A stretch of 64,000 nucleotides of DNA from Paraburkholderia aromaticivorans (GCF_012689525.1 NZ_CP051514.1:1612001-1676000), one strand, 5' to 3'; counted from the first letter of the stretch, positions 9,065 through 19,267 are shown. Notes: generated from the sequence alone by a model not told the origin. Program-made: numbers and translations.

Positions 9065-9540
9065 GCTTTTAGCGCGTTCCCCCGGGTTTCCGCAATGGTC
9101 GACCTGATCGCTCTGTCAGATGCAGCGCTGCCAGCTTCCCGGTGCCCTCGACAAACATCTCGACCGACCGGCCAAGATGTTTGTCGGTAAACCCGACATT
9201 CTGCTTGACGCTATCCAATCCGACACAGGATCCGGAAACGGGCCGGCAAGATCACGTAAATAGATCAACGAAAGTGTGCGCATCACGTGCAACCCCGACC
9301 TCGCGGGGCCTCCAGACGGCCCTGCCATATGCCGCGCGACCGGTAAAGCAAGGCGTTCTGACTGCACCGCTTTGTCCGGACAGGCTCAAACGGGCGTCAC
9401 TGCCTCCGTCACACGTGAATTGCCACTGGTTTCGGTCCTTCGGCAGCGCGTGGAAACGGGCGCGGCTTGATGGCATTGCCGGCCCAGTTCTGACGGGTAT
9501 CCGAGCGTACCACTATCCATCCATTCAAGAGAGATTCGCA
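9065..9540. other. Noncoding stretch upstream of the nitronate monooxygenase gene
   Basis: No gene could be recognised. An open frame in phase with the downstream gene extends through it, but the conserved protein starts only at 9541. Contents are probably remnants next to the IS plus a promoter that I could not pinpoint. Confidence 0.5.
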
Positions 9541-10521
9541 ATGAAGACGCAGATCACGGAATTGTTCGGCATCGAGCATCCCATCATCCAAGGCGGCATG
9601 CACTACGTAGGATTCGCGGAACTGGCTGCAGCGGTGTCCAATGCGGGCGGCCTGGGCATCATTACGGCGCTGACACAGCCCAGCCCGGAGGCGCTGGCGG
9701 GCGAGATCCGGCGGTGCCGGGACATGACCGACAAGCCGTTCGGCGTCAATCTGACGTTCCTTCCGGCACGCAATCCGCCGGATTACCCCGGCTACGTGCG
9801 CGCGATCATCGATGGCGGCGTGAAAATCGTCGAGACCGCTGGGAACAATCCGCAGAAGTGGCTGCCCCTGCTGCAGGAAGGCGACATCAAGGTGATTCAC
9901 AAATGCACATCGGTGCGGCATGCACTGAAGGCCGAGAGCATCGGCTGCGATGCGGTCAGCGTGGACGGCTTTGAATGCGGGGGCCATCCTGGCGAGGACG
10001 ATGTCCCCAACTTCATCCTGCTGCCCCGTGCCGCGGACGAGCTCAGGGTACCGTTCGTTGCCTCGGGTGGCATGGCCGATGGTCGCTCGCTTGTGGCGGC
10101 ACTTGCCATGGGCGCGGGCGGTATCAACATGGGCACGCGTTTCGTGGCGACCCACGAAGCGCCGGTCTACCAGAAGGTCAAGCAGGCCATCGTCGCGGCA
10201 ACGGAACTGGATACGCGGCTCGTAATGCGCCGGCTACGCAATACCGAACGCGTACTGAACAACGCTGGGGTCGAGCGCCTGCTCGAAAAGGAACGGCGGC
10301 TCGGCGCCGATATCGCCTTCTCGGACATCGCGGACGAGGTAGGTGGCGTCTATCCGCGTGTTATGAAGGACGGCGACCTGGACGCCGGCGCGTGGTCGTG
10401 CGGCATGGTTGCCGGACTCATTCATGACATCCCCAAGGTCGGCGAGCTGGTCGAACGAATCATGCACCAGGCCGAAGAGATTGTTGCGAAGAGGCTTCAC
10501 GGGATGCTGTCGCAGGCATGA
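9541..10521 (+). CDS. Nitronate monooxygenase (2-nitropropane dioxygenase family)
   Basis: A 326-residue FMN-dependent TIM-barrel protein. It begins MKTQITELFGIEHPIIQGGM, the classical N-terminus of the family, and contains VDGFECGGHPGEDD (about 141-154, with the His and flavin-binding glycines), VASGGMADGRSLVAALAMGA (phosphate-binding loop) and NMGTRFVAT. It would oxidise nitronates such as propionate 3-nitronate to the carbonyl compound and nitrite. AGAGAGATTCGCA precedes the ATG as ribosome binding site. It stands alone between IS elements. Confidence 0.9.
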   Translation: MKTQITELFGIEHPIIQGGMHYVGFAELAAAVSNAGGLGIITALTQPSPEALAGEIRRCRDMTDKPFGVNLTFLPARNPPDYPGYVRAIIDGGVKIVETAGNNPQKWLPLLQEGDIKVIHKCTSVRHALKAESIGCDAVSVDGFECGGHPGEDDVPNFILLPRAADELRVPFVASGGMADGRSLVAALAMGAGGINMGTRFVATHEAPVYQKVKQAIVAATELDTRLVMRRLRNTERVLNNAGVERLLEKERRLGADIAFSDIADEVGGVYPRVMKDGDLDAGAWSCGMVAGLIHDIPKVGELVERIMHQAEEIVAKRLHGMLSQA

Positions 10522-10589
10522 ACATTGGTGATACCAACAAGGAAAGAGACAATGCGCGGAATTGTTGCAAGGATCAGGGTAAAGGAAGG

Positions 10590-11214
10590 GACTCTGGTGC
10601 AAATATCTGGCGGGGCCGAGACGTTTTCTATAAATAAGGGTGCCTTATTAGTCAATACAGGACGGCATTCCAGAGGGCCGGTGCAGCGATATCCTTGAGT
10701 TCGAGAGCGCAGAGGTCGAACTGCCCTTGCGAACGCGGTGCATCAACTCGATGCCTGAAATCGTGATCGCGGCACACCTGAACCGTTTGAATCCGAGCAT
10801 CACGTTCGTTCTGGACTTGATGCTTCGATGGTCCTGCTCGATCACATTGTTCAGATACTTTGACGAGCGCACATGCGTTCCCTCGGGCACCACAGCGTCT
10901 GCGATCATTTCCCGCACGGCCCGGTGCGAGGCGGCATACCCATAAAGCGTGATCGTCTCTGGTGGCTGGCCTTGATGTTTGATGGCCCTGCTGAAAAAGG
11001 CTTTGGCCGCGGTGACATCGCGCTTCGTTCTGAACAAGAAGTCCACTGTCTGACCGGCCCGATCGACCGCCCGGTAGAGATAGGACCACTTGCCACGGAT
11101 CTTCAGATAGGTCTCGTCAACACGCCAGGCCCGGCCTGCAGGTATACCGAACCGATTCCAGCGCTTGACGAACTCCGGCGTAAAGCGCTTTACCCAACGC
11201 ATGATCGTGGTGTG
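10590..11214 (-). pseudogene. IS6-family element, 3' part (subtype B), transposase truncated
   Basis: The frame at 11202-10648 (minus) encodes the catalytic part of an IS6 transposase: [20 protein letters not shown] (D1), a second Asp-region with residues altered to TLYGYAASH, and [14 protein letters not shown] (E). The N-terminal ~50 residues are missing, cut where the subtype-A IS6 at 11215 begins. Near the C-terminus the reading frame shifts after HRVRKG; the true tail continues in another frame to about 10652. The element end at about 10590 (GGACTCTGGTGCAAAT) matches the left end of the other subtype-B copy at 32747. Inactive. Confidence 0.85.
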
Positions 11215-12050
11215 GGCTCTGTCGCGCTAAGGCGTCATGTAAAATTCGGCATCCGAATTTGAGACGACCACGATGGCCACTACGGGCAAGACGCCACGCA
11301 AGACTTTGCCGCTAGGGATCGCGAAAGTGTTGAAGCGACTGCACTATCCGGTGGACGTGATCCTGCTGTGTGTGCGGTAGTACGTGGCCCACTCGCTAAG
11401 GCTTCGCAATCTCGAAGAGATAATGGCCTGGCGCGGCTTTGAGGTTGACCACTCGAGCGTGCATCGCTGGGTCATCAAGCTCGTACCGTTGTTCGAGAAA
11501 GCTTTCGCCGGCACAAACGTCCGGTCGGCAAGAGCTGGAGGATGGATGAAACCTACGTCGAGGTGCGCGGCCAGTGGAAGCACTTGTATCGCGCAGTGGA
11601 CAAGGCCGGTAATACGGTCGATTTTCTGTTGCGTGCGCATCGCGACAAGGCTGCCACGCGGCGCTATTTCGAGAACGCTATCGATCGAAAACGGCGCGCC
11701 TGAGATCGTGACCGTGGACAAGAGCGGGGCTAATCTGGCCGCCCTGCAGGCCATCAACGCTGAGCGGGAAACGCCCATCAAGGTCCGGCAGGCCAAGTAT
11801 CTGAACAACATCGTCGAGCAAGATCATCCGGCGATCAAACGTCGGACCAGGCCCATGATGGGATTCAAGGATTTCCGGTGTGCCCGCATCATCCTGTCAG
11901 GTATTGAGACGATGCACATGATTAGCAAAGGTCAGATGGAGGTCGACGGCGTAACGCGAACAGCTGCCGATCAGTTCTATTCTCTGATGATGTAGTAATC
12001 CTTATCATAGGGTGCTTTTTCGCCTTGCCCTCCTTATCGCGACACAACCC
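11215..12050 (+). pseudogene. IS6-family element (subtype A, copy 2) with disrupted transposase
   Basis: The whole element is present between ends GGCTCTGTCGCGCTAAGG and (inward) GGGTTGTGTCGCGATAAGG. The transposase frame starts at ATG 11273 and is homologous to the 8288 gene. It carries an in-frame TAG where the intact copy has Trp in CVRWYVA, a frameshift after FEKAF (about 11505) and a compensating shift near 11690; the tail EIVTVDKSGANLAALQ to 11995 is back in frame. Three lesions make it inactive. Its insertion truncates the subtype-B copy to its left. Confidence 0.9.
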
Positions 12051-12152
12051 GATCGAACTACTGAAGTCGGTCGTACACGGCGGCGAGGACGACCAGACCG
12101 GCGTCAATCCGCAAGACGCGGTCTACGTGGGCCGAATTCGACAATCGTCGAG

Positions 12153-12518
12153 CTACTCCGGTGCATATCCCAACTCCCGCTGATGGCGAATTGACAGCAA
12201 TAGAACGCGCGCATCCGAATGAGCATACAGAATGAGATGGGAGCGAAGAACGTACTCGCGCATTTCGGCCAGGCCCGCTTCGATTGCCAGCTTTAGCACC
12301 CGTTCCAGCCTTACTTGACCTTCGACAGATGACGCCTGGAGTGCGCCAGCAGGTCGGCCAATTTTTGGATGCAGGCCGACAAGGTCACCGAATCGATAAA
12401 TCTCAACTAGCAGATCATCCCGCCTGGTTGCTGCTGAGCTAACGTCCTGCGCCAACAGGAATTCCTCGATTGCCTCCAGCCGTTCTTCGAAGGTTTCAGC
12501 AAACTCAACGCGGATCAT
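12153..12518 (-). CDS. RelE/ParE-family toxin
   Basis: A 121-residue protein with the ParE/RelE fold pattern: an N-terminal strand and helices (MIRVEFAETFEERLEAIEEF), a mid-region HPKIGRPAG, and C-terminal strands REYVLRSHLILYAHSDARVLLLSIRHQRE, typical of the toxin domain with basic residues near the end. The ATG overlaps the antitoxin stop by 4 bp, the usual toxin-antitoxin coupling. Whether the target is gyrase (ParE) or mRNA (RelE) cannot be told from sequence. Confidence 0.88.
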   Translation of the reverse strand: MIRVEFAETFEERLEAIEEFLLAQDVSSAATRRDDLLVEIYRFGDLVGLHPKIGRPAGALQASSVEGQVRLERVLKLAIEAGLAEMREYVLRSHLILYAHSDARVLLLSIRHQRELGYAPE

Positions 12519-12811
12519 TTCCTGGTCGCAGTGCGGCGTTGCATTGAGTCACGCAGTTCGGATAACGGCTTGACTCGCCCGGATACGGCATCCGCGAGAG
12601 CCTTCTCGGCGTCATCCAGCATGACCAGTCGGCCGTGTTCTGCCTCGAGAGCGTGATAATAATCAAGCTTGCGTGCGTCCACGAGCGCAACGTAGGCGGA
12701 ACCGTTTTTGGTCAACACTTTCTCCGCCCCCGCAACGACGTCCTCGGCCAGTTCCGTCAGGCGGGAGCGAGCTTCGCTAATTGGTACCACATCCTGAGTG
12801 CGGATTGACAT
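12515..12811 (-). CDS. Phd/YefM-family antitoxin
   Basis: A 98-residue protein beginning MSIRTQDVVPISEARSRLTE, the conserved N-terminal DNA-binding strand-helix of Phd/YefM antitoxins, followed by KVLTKNGSAYVALVDARK and an acidic helical tail that would wrap the toxin. It is the first gene of the pair and should repress the operon. A near-perfect palindrome sits just upstream at 12823-12838. Confidence 0.9.
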   Translation of the reverse strand: MSIRTQDVVPISEARSRLTELAEDVVAGAEKVLTKNGSAYVALVDARKLDYYHALEAEHGRLVMLDDAEKALADAVSGRVKPLSELRDSMQRRTATRK

Positions 12812-12822
12812 AGCATCCTACT

Positions 12823-12838
12823 TTAACGAATTTGTTAA
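12823..12838. promoter_or_regulatory. Probable operator of the toxin-antitoxin operon
   Basis: TTAACGAATTTGTTAA is a 16-bp dyad with one mismatched pair, 12 bp upstream of the antitoxin ATG and AT-rich in a GC-rich context. Its place and symmetry fit binding by the Phd/YefM-type antitoxin. This is inference from position. Confidence 0.55.
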
Positions 12839-12888
12839 TAAAAGCGTACAAACTTTACGCTGGTTCGTCAAGCTGTTCAATGACGTAG

Positions 12889-13077
12889 GTGTCCCACCGG
12901 TTTTCGCACTCGCATATCCAGTCGACACACCCGCAGGTCGCGGACAGCGGTTATCTAGCCCTGTCAGAGGAGTTCCCGGGCGGCGGTTGGCCAATTGGCG
13001 CGCTAGTCGATCTACTCCTCCAGCAGGTTGGCGAGAGAGATGCGCTTGTTTCGCCCTGCGTTCAGCACTTTGGGTAA
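12889..13077 (+). pseudogene. imuA: imuA remnant (SOS mutagenesis accessory factor)
   Basis: A 62-codon open stretch contains EEFPGGGWPIGALVDLLLQQ and ends in VSPCVQHFG before a stop. The GGGWP-GAL-ELLL pattern is the N-terminal signature of ImuA (SulA-like), which acts with ImuB and DnaE2 in translesion synthesis. The rest of the protein, and imuB and dnaE2, are absent. It is a short decayed fragment, assigned by motif similarity only. Confidence 0.6.
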
Positions 13078-13816
13078 CACCTTGTTCGTCAGGCAGGCCG
13101 TTGCTATTACTGCCACTGCCCCGTCTGGAACGACAGCAATGGTATAGAGGTTTTGGCCTCATACGACGGAGTTTCGCACCGTCAAGTAAAAGGGCTCCAG
13201 TGCACCTGTGAGCATCTGATGGCACGAATCAACGGCGGCTCGTGTAGGCAAAGTAACATCTAGCCTCGTGTCTATTCTGCAACGCGGCGCGTCATCGACG
13301 TAAGGTGGCCCGCGATCCCATCGAACACCGGCGGCACGTCCAGAATCGGATGCGCCGAAAGAAGTGGCATGCGCGATGGGGCCATGAAAGTGGGGTTTGC
13401 AGCAGTGAGGTAGCCGCTTTCAGCAGAGTTTCCGTCCCAAACGGCAGGTTGGGGTTCTAAATGACCGCCTGTCCCCCGATAGTTTGATGCGCTGGAACGG
13501 CATCATCATGGGTAGCCCGACAGCTGGCCCACGCTTGTTGGACCACTAGCGGCCCACTTTTGCCGATCAAGCCGGCGCCGCGGCCAAGGCGGCGCATCAG
13601 AGTACAACGGTCATTCATACGGCGACATCGGTCGGCAAAATGTCGGCGTTTCCCGTACCCGTTGACGGGTGGTAATTGCCAGCAAGCACCCTGATGGGAA
13701 TATTTACCCCAAAAACGCCGATGGACCCTCTGGACCCACGCCTGATCGTCAACAGCGCAAAAAAAGAGAAGTCCCGGCCGATCGCGTCGGAATATTGAGC
13801 AGGAAAAGTAGGGGAG
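13078..13816. other. No recognisable gene
   Basis: About 740 bp with only short frames on either strand. None has a family signature. Together with the imuA fragment before it, this looks like decayed DNA. Confidence 0.5.
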
Positions 13817-13837
13817 ACGCCGGCGCAGCGCCGGCGT
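13817..13837 (-). terminator. GC-rich hairpin downstream of the SDR gene
   Basis: ACGCCGGCGC, one base, then GCGCCGGCGT form a perfect dyad just after the stop of the minus-strand SDR gene ending at 13842. No U-tract longer than four follows on the minus strand, so it may be a weak or Rho-assisted terminator, or a transcript-end stabiliser. Confidence 0.5.
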
Positions 13838-13841
13838 GAGG

Positions 13842-14633
13842 CTAGAACGCGCTCTTTATCACTCCCCCATCGGCCCGCAATGCTGCTCCCGTCGTTGCCG
13901 ACGAAAGTGGACTGGCAATGTAGGCCACGAGGGACGCAATTTCCTGCGGCGAACTAAAGCGCTTGATGAGCGATGTGGGACGGACCTTCTCGAAGAACTC
14001 CTTTTCGAATACTTCAAACGACTTGCCGTCCGCGCTTGCAAGGGCCTCCACGAACTCGCCCACACCGCGCGATTTCGTCGGCCCCGGCAGCACGCTATTG
14101 ACTGTAATGCCCGTGCCGGCAACGGCTTCAGCGAGCCCACGCGAGACCGCAAGCTGCGCGGTTTTTGTCATCCCGTAGTGAATCATTTCGGCTGGAATCT
14201 GCACCCCGCTTTCGCTCGAAATGAAAATGATGCGCCCCCAGTTGGCACGCCTCATCGCGGGCAGAAACAGACGAGCGAGGCGTACGCCACTCAAGACGTT
14301 GACGTCGAAGAAACGCAACCAGTCCGCGTCGGGAATCTCCTCAAACGGCTTGGGCTCGAAGATACCCAGATTGTTGATCAGGATTTCCACGTCTGGATAG
14401 CGTCTTGCGAGTTCGTCGGCCGCCGCGGCTGTACTGAGATCGCCCGCAAAACCCTGTACATCGCTGCCCGTGTCCGCTTTCAGTTGCGCGACTACGTCAT
14501 CCACTGATGACTGAGAGCGGCCATTCACGATCACACGAGCGCCCTCCTGCGCCAGAGTACTGGCGATAGCGAAGCCAATGCCAGCGGTGCTGCCGCTTAC
14601 CAGTGCGAGTTTGCCTTTCAGATTCAGATCCAT
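13842..14633 (-). CDS. SDR family oxidoreductase
   Basis: A 263-residue classical short-chain dehydrogenase. NAD(P)-binding motif SGSTAGIG (about 14-21), NNLG in place of NNAG (about 87-90), catalytic Ser in IFISSESG and YGMTK (Tyr and Lys, about 152-156). An Arg-containing segment (NGRSQ) after the second strand hints at NADPH. The substrate is unknown. It sits in tandem with a second SDR gene, 76 bp apart, both on the strand opposite a LysR gene that probably controls them. Confidence 0.9.
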   Translation of the reverse strand: MDLNLKGKLALVSGSTAGIGFAIASTLAQEGARVIVNGRSQSSVDDVVAQLKADTGSDVQGFAGDLSTAAAADELARRYPDVEILINNLGIFEPKPFEEIPDADWLRFFDVNVLSGVRLARLFLPAMRRANWGRIIFISSESGVQIPAEMIHYGMTKTAQLAVSRGLAEAVAGTGITVNSVLPGPTKSRGVGEFVEALASADGKSFEVFEKEFFEKVRPTSLIKRFSSPQEIASLVAYIASPLSSATTGAALRADGGVIKSAF

Positions 14634-14709
14634 GAGTCATTTCCTTTGCGTGGATAAAGTAGGACGGGCGGCATCGGCACTTGCACGTCGGCTGCCGCCG
14701 GGGAGGGGG

Positions 14710-15474
14710 TCACGTCCGCGTAATGGACGCGCCACCATCGACCAGTGAAGCCGTACCGGTAACGAATGACGAATCGTCCGAAGCGAGATACAGCACCGAC
14801 CGGGCAAGTTCTTCCGGCTTTGCTACGCGCTTGAGCGCATGCAGGCCCGTTACGAACGCCTGCGATTCGTTGGTGTCGTTCATGCCGCGATACATCTCCG
14901 TGTCGACGGCGCCCGGCAACACCGCGTTCACGCGCACGCCTTGCGCGCCGTACTCGGCGGCGAGTGCCTGCGTCAAGCCGATCAACCCGGCCTTGCTTGC
15001 CGCATAGGCCGCCGTGCCCGGAAAGGCGAACGAGTAACCGACGAACGTCGACGTGAAGATAATCGATCCACCGCCTAGCTTCAGCATTTCGGGAATCTGG
15101 TGTTTCGCGCCCAGGAAGGCACTCGTCAGATTGGTCGCCAGCGCGGCGTTCCAGCCTGCTTCGGAAATCCCGGTGCTCGGGCCCATCTCGCCCAGCGTAC
15201 CGGCGTTGTTATAGGCGATGTCCAACCGGCCGAAGCGGCTCACAGTGAACTCGACCAGCGCCTTCGCGAAATCCTCCGATTGCACGTCGCCCGCCAGGTA
15301 TGCGGCTTCGCCGCCTTCGCGGACGATCTCCGCAACGAGCGTTTCGAGTTCCGCCGCGCGGCGCGCCGCAATGACCACCTTGGCGCCTTCCTTCGCGAAC
15401 AGCTTTGCAGTAGCACGGCCAATTCCTGCACTGGCACCCGTCACGATGGCGACTTTTCCTGTCAAGCGTTGCAT
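14710..15474 (-). CDS. SDR family oxidoreductase
   Basis: A 254-residue classical SDR with TGASAGIG (about 12-19), NNAG (about 90-93), catalytic Ser region IIFTSTFVG and YAASK (about 157-161). AARR after the second strand suggests NADP(H). The C-terminal GTASLVDGGASI is typical. It is divergent from the LysR gene at 15613, leaving a 138-bp shared promoter region, the usual arrangement in which the regulator controls its neighbour. Confidence 0.92.
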   Translation of the reverse strand: MQRLTGKVAIVTGASAGIGRATAKLFAKEGAKVVIAARRAAELETLVAEIVREGGEAAYLAGDVQSEDFAKALVEFTVSRFGRLDIAYNNAGTLGEMGPSTGISEAGWNAALATNLTSAFLGAKHQIPEMLKLGGGSIIFTSTFVGYSFAFPGTAAYAASKAGLIGLTQALAAEYGAQGVRVNAVLPGAVDTEMYRGMNDTNESQAFVTGLHALKRVAKPEELARSVLYLASDDSSFVTGTASLVDGGASITRT

Positions 15475-15612
15475 TGTCTATCTCCTGATGCACTTCGTCG
15501 GCCAGTGCCCTGTGCGTTGGCCCGTGGAAGCAATATAGGCTTCAGTTCCGATTGTAAAAAGGCATAAAACGTGGTCCTATCGTTCAGCTTTTGTGAATGA
15601 TTTGAGGTATCG

Positions 15613-16557
15613 ATGGATCGCCTGCGCGCCTTCGAGGTTTTCGTGACGGTCGTGAGCCGGGGGGGCTTTACGCGCGCCGCGGATGCGCTCGGCACGTCGC
15701 CCGCCAATGTCACGCGCTATGTCAATGAACTGGAGGCGCATCTGGGCACGCGCTTGCTGAATCGCACGTCGCGCACGCTTTCTCTTACCGAGGGTGGCGA
15801 GACGCTTTACGCCCGTTGCAAGTCCATCCTCGACGATGTCGTCGAGACTGAGGGTCTGGTGTCATCCGCATCGGTCGAACCGCGCGGACGGCTGCGCATC
15901 AATGCCCCCGTGAGCTTTGGCGTTTTGTATCTGGCGCCGCTATGGCCGGAGTTCATGCGGAAATACCCTGGAATCGAACTCGACGTTGGACTGATCGACC
16001 GCGTCGTCGATATCGTCGATGAAGGCTACGATCTCGCCATTCGCATTTCACGCGCCGGTTCGACTAGCCATGCAGCCCGCAAGCTGGCGACATCGCAAAA
16101 CATTCTGTGCGCGTCGCCGGCCTATCTGGCTCGCTTCGGATTTCCGACAACCCCAGCCGAGTTGGTCGAGCATCGCTGTATCGGGTACACGTATGCGGCC
16201 ACCGGCGACGACTGGCAATTGACCGACGCTCGCGGCAAGCCTCACCCGGTGAAGGTCGACTGTCACATGCATACCAATAACGGCGATACGGCTCGCGCAG
16301 CCGCGCTTGCCGGGCAAGGCGTGATCTGGCAACCCACTTTCCTGATCGGCAACGATCTAAGCGTGGGCAAGCTCGTTCACGTGTTGCCCGAGTATCGTCT
16401 GCCTGACATCGACATACTCGCGCTGTACCCGAGCCGTCGACACCTGAGTGCCAGAGTACGGGTGATGATCGATTTCCTGGTCGATGCCTTCGGCGGTGTG
16501 CCTCCGTGGGATCGGAATGATGCAAGTAGAATCGATGTCGCGCCAGGAACGGGTTGA
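15613..16557 (+). CDS. LysR-family transcriptional regulator
   Basis: A 314-residue LysR protein. N-terminal winged HTH MDRLRAFEVFVTVVSRGGFT with AADALGTSPANVTRYVNELE (about 22-41) and LLNRTSRTLSLTEGG; then a type 2 periplasmic-binding-like effector domain (RGRLRINAPVSFG onward). It belongs to the DsdC/AaeR-like group common in Burkholderia. Being divergent from the 14710 SDR gene, it most likely regulates the SDR pair. The inducer is unknown. Confidence 0.93.
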   Translation: MDRLRAFEVFVTVVSRGGFTRAADALGTSPANVTRYVNELEAHLGTRLLNRTSRTLSLTEGGETLYARCKSILDDVVETEGLVSSASVEPRGRLRINAPVSFGVLYLAPLWPEFMRKYPGIELDVGLIDRVVDIVDEGYDLAIRISRAGSTSHAARKLATSQNILCASPAYLARFGFPTTPAELVEHRCIGYTYAATGDDWQLTDARGKPHPVKVDCHMHTNNGDTARAAALAGQGVIWQPTFLIGNDLSVGKLVHVLPEYRLPDIDILALYPSRRHLSARVRVMIDFLVDAFGGVPPWDRNDASRIDVAPGTG

Positions 16558-17227
16558 AGGCGCGGTCAGAACGTGCGCCCAACAGATTCGGACGCTTGAC
16601 TAATCCGTCCGTGCTTTGGGACGCGGATATCAAGAGGACCGGTCCCGCTTGCCTTTGCCTTCGATCCGCGAGTGCCTGGACAGGCCAATCACCCTCCAGA
16701 CATAGAATCCTCGCGAAGGTCCGTTGCCGCGGTGCCGGTGACGTTCGAACGTCTATGCAATAGGGGCCGTCGACGTGCGAAACTGGCCCGAACCCTGCCC
16801 GATGTCCCGCACGTCTGAACTCGCGGGCCGCGAATCACGCATCGGACCGTAGCCGACCCGATTCGGCAGGTGGACGCCTCAATATAAACGGCGGGTGTCT
16901 TGGGCACAGCAGTCATTCGTGCCTCAACGGGTCGCGTGCCTTTTCATCAGACTTCCCGCGAGTATTTTGTTCGCTTCTGTGCCGCCCGTCCCCATACCAG
17001 CGCAAGTCAGCGTAGCGTGAACGCCGATCTCGCCCTCTTTCCGGCCACTCCGATGGCACTGCGGTTGGCGATGTGTATCCTAAAAAAATGCCTGCTTTTG
17101 CGGCGATTGGGGATCGCGGAGATGGTGTGGTGTCAATCGCGTTCACCTGCGTACCAGCCCGGATCGTGCGGACGAATCTAGCGTCCAACTCAATAACGGG
17201 CAGCAGTCTGATGACAGCGTGCCCTAG
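16558..17227. other. No recognisable gene
   Basis: About 670 bp between the LysR gene and a kinase pseudogene. Frames on both strands are short or lack family signatures. A minus-strand frame at 16913-17374 overlaps the kinase remnant antisense and shows no motif. Probably decayed sequence. Confidence 0.5.
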
Positions 17228-17893
17228 ATGATTGGCTACATAAGGTTCCGGCGCCGATGGATAGCAGACCCACAGATCTTGTGGGACGATGGCGAACGCG
17301 TCTTCTGTCGAGGGCAACGCCCTTGCGACGGCGGCGGCCATGACGTTCTGCTTGCGCAGCCCGCCGCCGAACATCCACTACCCACCAGCCTCGATCGTCT
17401 CGCTCACGAGTTCGGCCTGAAGGACGAGCTCAATGGCGCGTGGGCGGTGCGGCCGTTGGAGCTGCTCCGCGAATGCGGCCGGACCCTGCAGGTGCTCATG
17501 GACCCCGGCGGCGAGCCGCTCGCGCGGCTGCTTGCCGCACCCATGGAAATCGAACATTTTCTGCGGCTCGTCATCGGCATCGCTGTGCTCTTGGCAAACT
17601 CCACCAGCGTTGTCTCGTCCATAAGGATCTCAAGCCCACCCATATCCTGGTCAACTGTCCCGACGGACAAGTGCGGCTCACGGGATTCGGCCTCGCCTCG
17701 CGGCTACCGTGTGAGCGACAGGCACCCGGGCTGCCCGAGACTATCGCCGGCACAGGCGCGTACACGGCGCCTGTGCCGACTGGCCGGATGAGTCGCTCGA
17801 ACGATTCGTGCAGCGATCTCTATGCAATCAGCGTCACGCTCAACCGGATGCTGACGAGCGTGCTGCCATGGACGGCCGCATTAGCAGAAATAG
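17228..17893 (+). pseudogene. Remnant of a hybrid Ser/Thr kinase-sensor histidine kinase
   Basis: Two overlapping frames carry successive parts of one protein-kinase-like domain. The first (to about 17600) has LDRLAHEFGLKDELNGAWAV and LLRECGRTLQVLMDPGGEPL. The second continues LHQRCLVHKDLKPTHILVN (catalytic HxDxKP with Asp changed context), VRLTGFGLASRLP, ETIAGTGAYTAP and SDLYAISVTLNRMLTSVLPW. This is the N-terminal kinase domain of the very large kinase/AAA/histidine-kinase regulators. A frameshift near 17600 and loss of all downstream domains make it a pseudogene. Confidence 0.75.
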
Positions 17894-18054
17894 AGAACAC
17901 GTCGAACACGCTAGTAAAATTCCCGAACAACAACAGCATCCGGCACGAACCTCTGCGAGGTTGTAGCGCGGCGCGGCCGGAGCGCGATTTGACAGACCGG
18001 CGCTTCAACTCCGTGAGACTATCTGCAACGTAGATCGCTCCCGGCTATCCCAGC

Positions 18055-18980
18055 TTGACCGGCAATCATGAATTTCCTTCGCGAAACAAACGACGGCAGC
18101 AGAACCAGGCCAATCCCGCTACCGCGACGGCGCGGGCTGATCTTCCCCGCGTTTGCGTGGTCGGGTTCTCATCGGCGTTCGCGTCCATCATTGTCGGCAG
18201 TTACTTTCAGGCCTCGCTAGGCACCGTTGACGCACTGTTTGCCGCGACCCTTGGCAACTGGATCCTCTTCATCTATTCGGCAGCGATCGGTTTCGCGGCT
18301 GGCCGCTGGGGCTTGAGTTCGCAACTCGTACTCGAGGGTGTTTTCGGCCGCTGGGGCGCCGTCATTCCGGGCGCGATGCTCGGGTCGCTCGTCACAGGCT
18401 GGTTCGCCTTTCACGTTGCATTGACCGCATCGATTCTGGCCAGCGTACTGCATCTGCAGAGCGATTTGACACTCGCCATCTTCGTCATCGGCGCGCTCTT
18501 CGCGATGCCGGTCATCGTCCGCATCAGCCATGGCTTCAACATGACTGCGATCACGATTCCCGCGATGATCATATTTGCCGCGATCGTCTTTGCGCACCAG
18601 CTCGTGCCCAAATGGGCCGTGCTGCTGGACGGTCCGATCGGCGGAACGTTACCGTTCGGCACGGGCGTGTGCATCGCCTTCGGCACGTTCGTCGTAAGCG
18701 GCACGATGACGGGCGATATCGTGCGGTTTTGCCGCACGGGAAACGAAGCGGTACAGGCGACCGCATTCGGCTTCCTGCTGGCGAATCTTCCGTTCCTCCT
18801 TCTCGGCGGGCTGATCGCGGCGTCAGGCATCAGAGTGAACGACCTGTTCACCGCGGGCAACGCGCTTTCATGGCTGTTGCTGGCGCTCGTCATTGTGTCC
18901 AACTGGACCACCTGCGATGCGTGCCTGACCAACGCCGGCGTGACGTTCAAAAGCGCGTTTCCCGCACTGCCCTGGTTGGC
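18055..18980 (+). pseudogene. NCS1-type purine/cytosine permease, 3'-truncated
   Basis: The frame (TTG start at 18055, or ATG 18067) encodes about 308 residues of a polytopic permease: PRVCVVGFSSAFASIIVGSYFQA, then repeated hydrophobic segments and FGTFVVSGTMTGDIVRFCR, a region typical of CodB-like NCS1 symporters. Homology stops near FPALPW, about two-thirds through the family length of about 450 residues. The last codons come from antisense reading of a truncated efflux-adaptor gene. The two genes meet tail to head-fragment at about 18980, marking a deletion or inversion junction. Confidence 0.8.
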
Positions 18981-19267
18981 GCCGGATCGATCTTGTAGAG
19001 CCGTTGCCCCTCCTTGACATCGTCGCCTTCGGTAAATCCGCGGCGCAGGACAATACCGTCCACGCGTGCACGAACCTGCGCAACCAGAAAAGCATTCGTG
19101 CGGCCCGGCAGTTCGGTTGTCGTCGACACGGCCTGCGGCGACACTGTAATGACGCCCACCTCAGGCGGTTTCGACGGCTGTTCCGGCGGCTTTGGCCCGC
19201 ATGCGGCCAGAACCAGCATTCCCGTCACAGTGCCAGCCATTCTTAATTTGATCCAGTTCACTTCCAT
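18981..19267 (-). pseudogene. RND efflux periplasmic adaptor, N-terminal fragment
   Basis: Read from ATG 19267: MEVNWIKLRMAGTVTGMLVL followed by a lipobox (LAAC), then PEVGVITVSPQAVSTTTELPGR, VRARVDGIVLRRGFTEGDDV and GQRLYKIDPAP. This is the first ~95 residues of an AcrA/MexA-type membrane fusion protein up to the first lipoyl half-motif. The rest, and any RND pump gene, are missing; the sequence runs into the truncated permease on the opposite strand. The upstream region keeps a TGCATATGCA palindrome that may be an old operator. Confidence 0.85.

Noticed and set aside
16913..17374. Minus-strand ORF opposite the kinase remnant
   Set aside because: Antisense to a clear kinase signature on the plus strand; a shadow.
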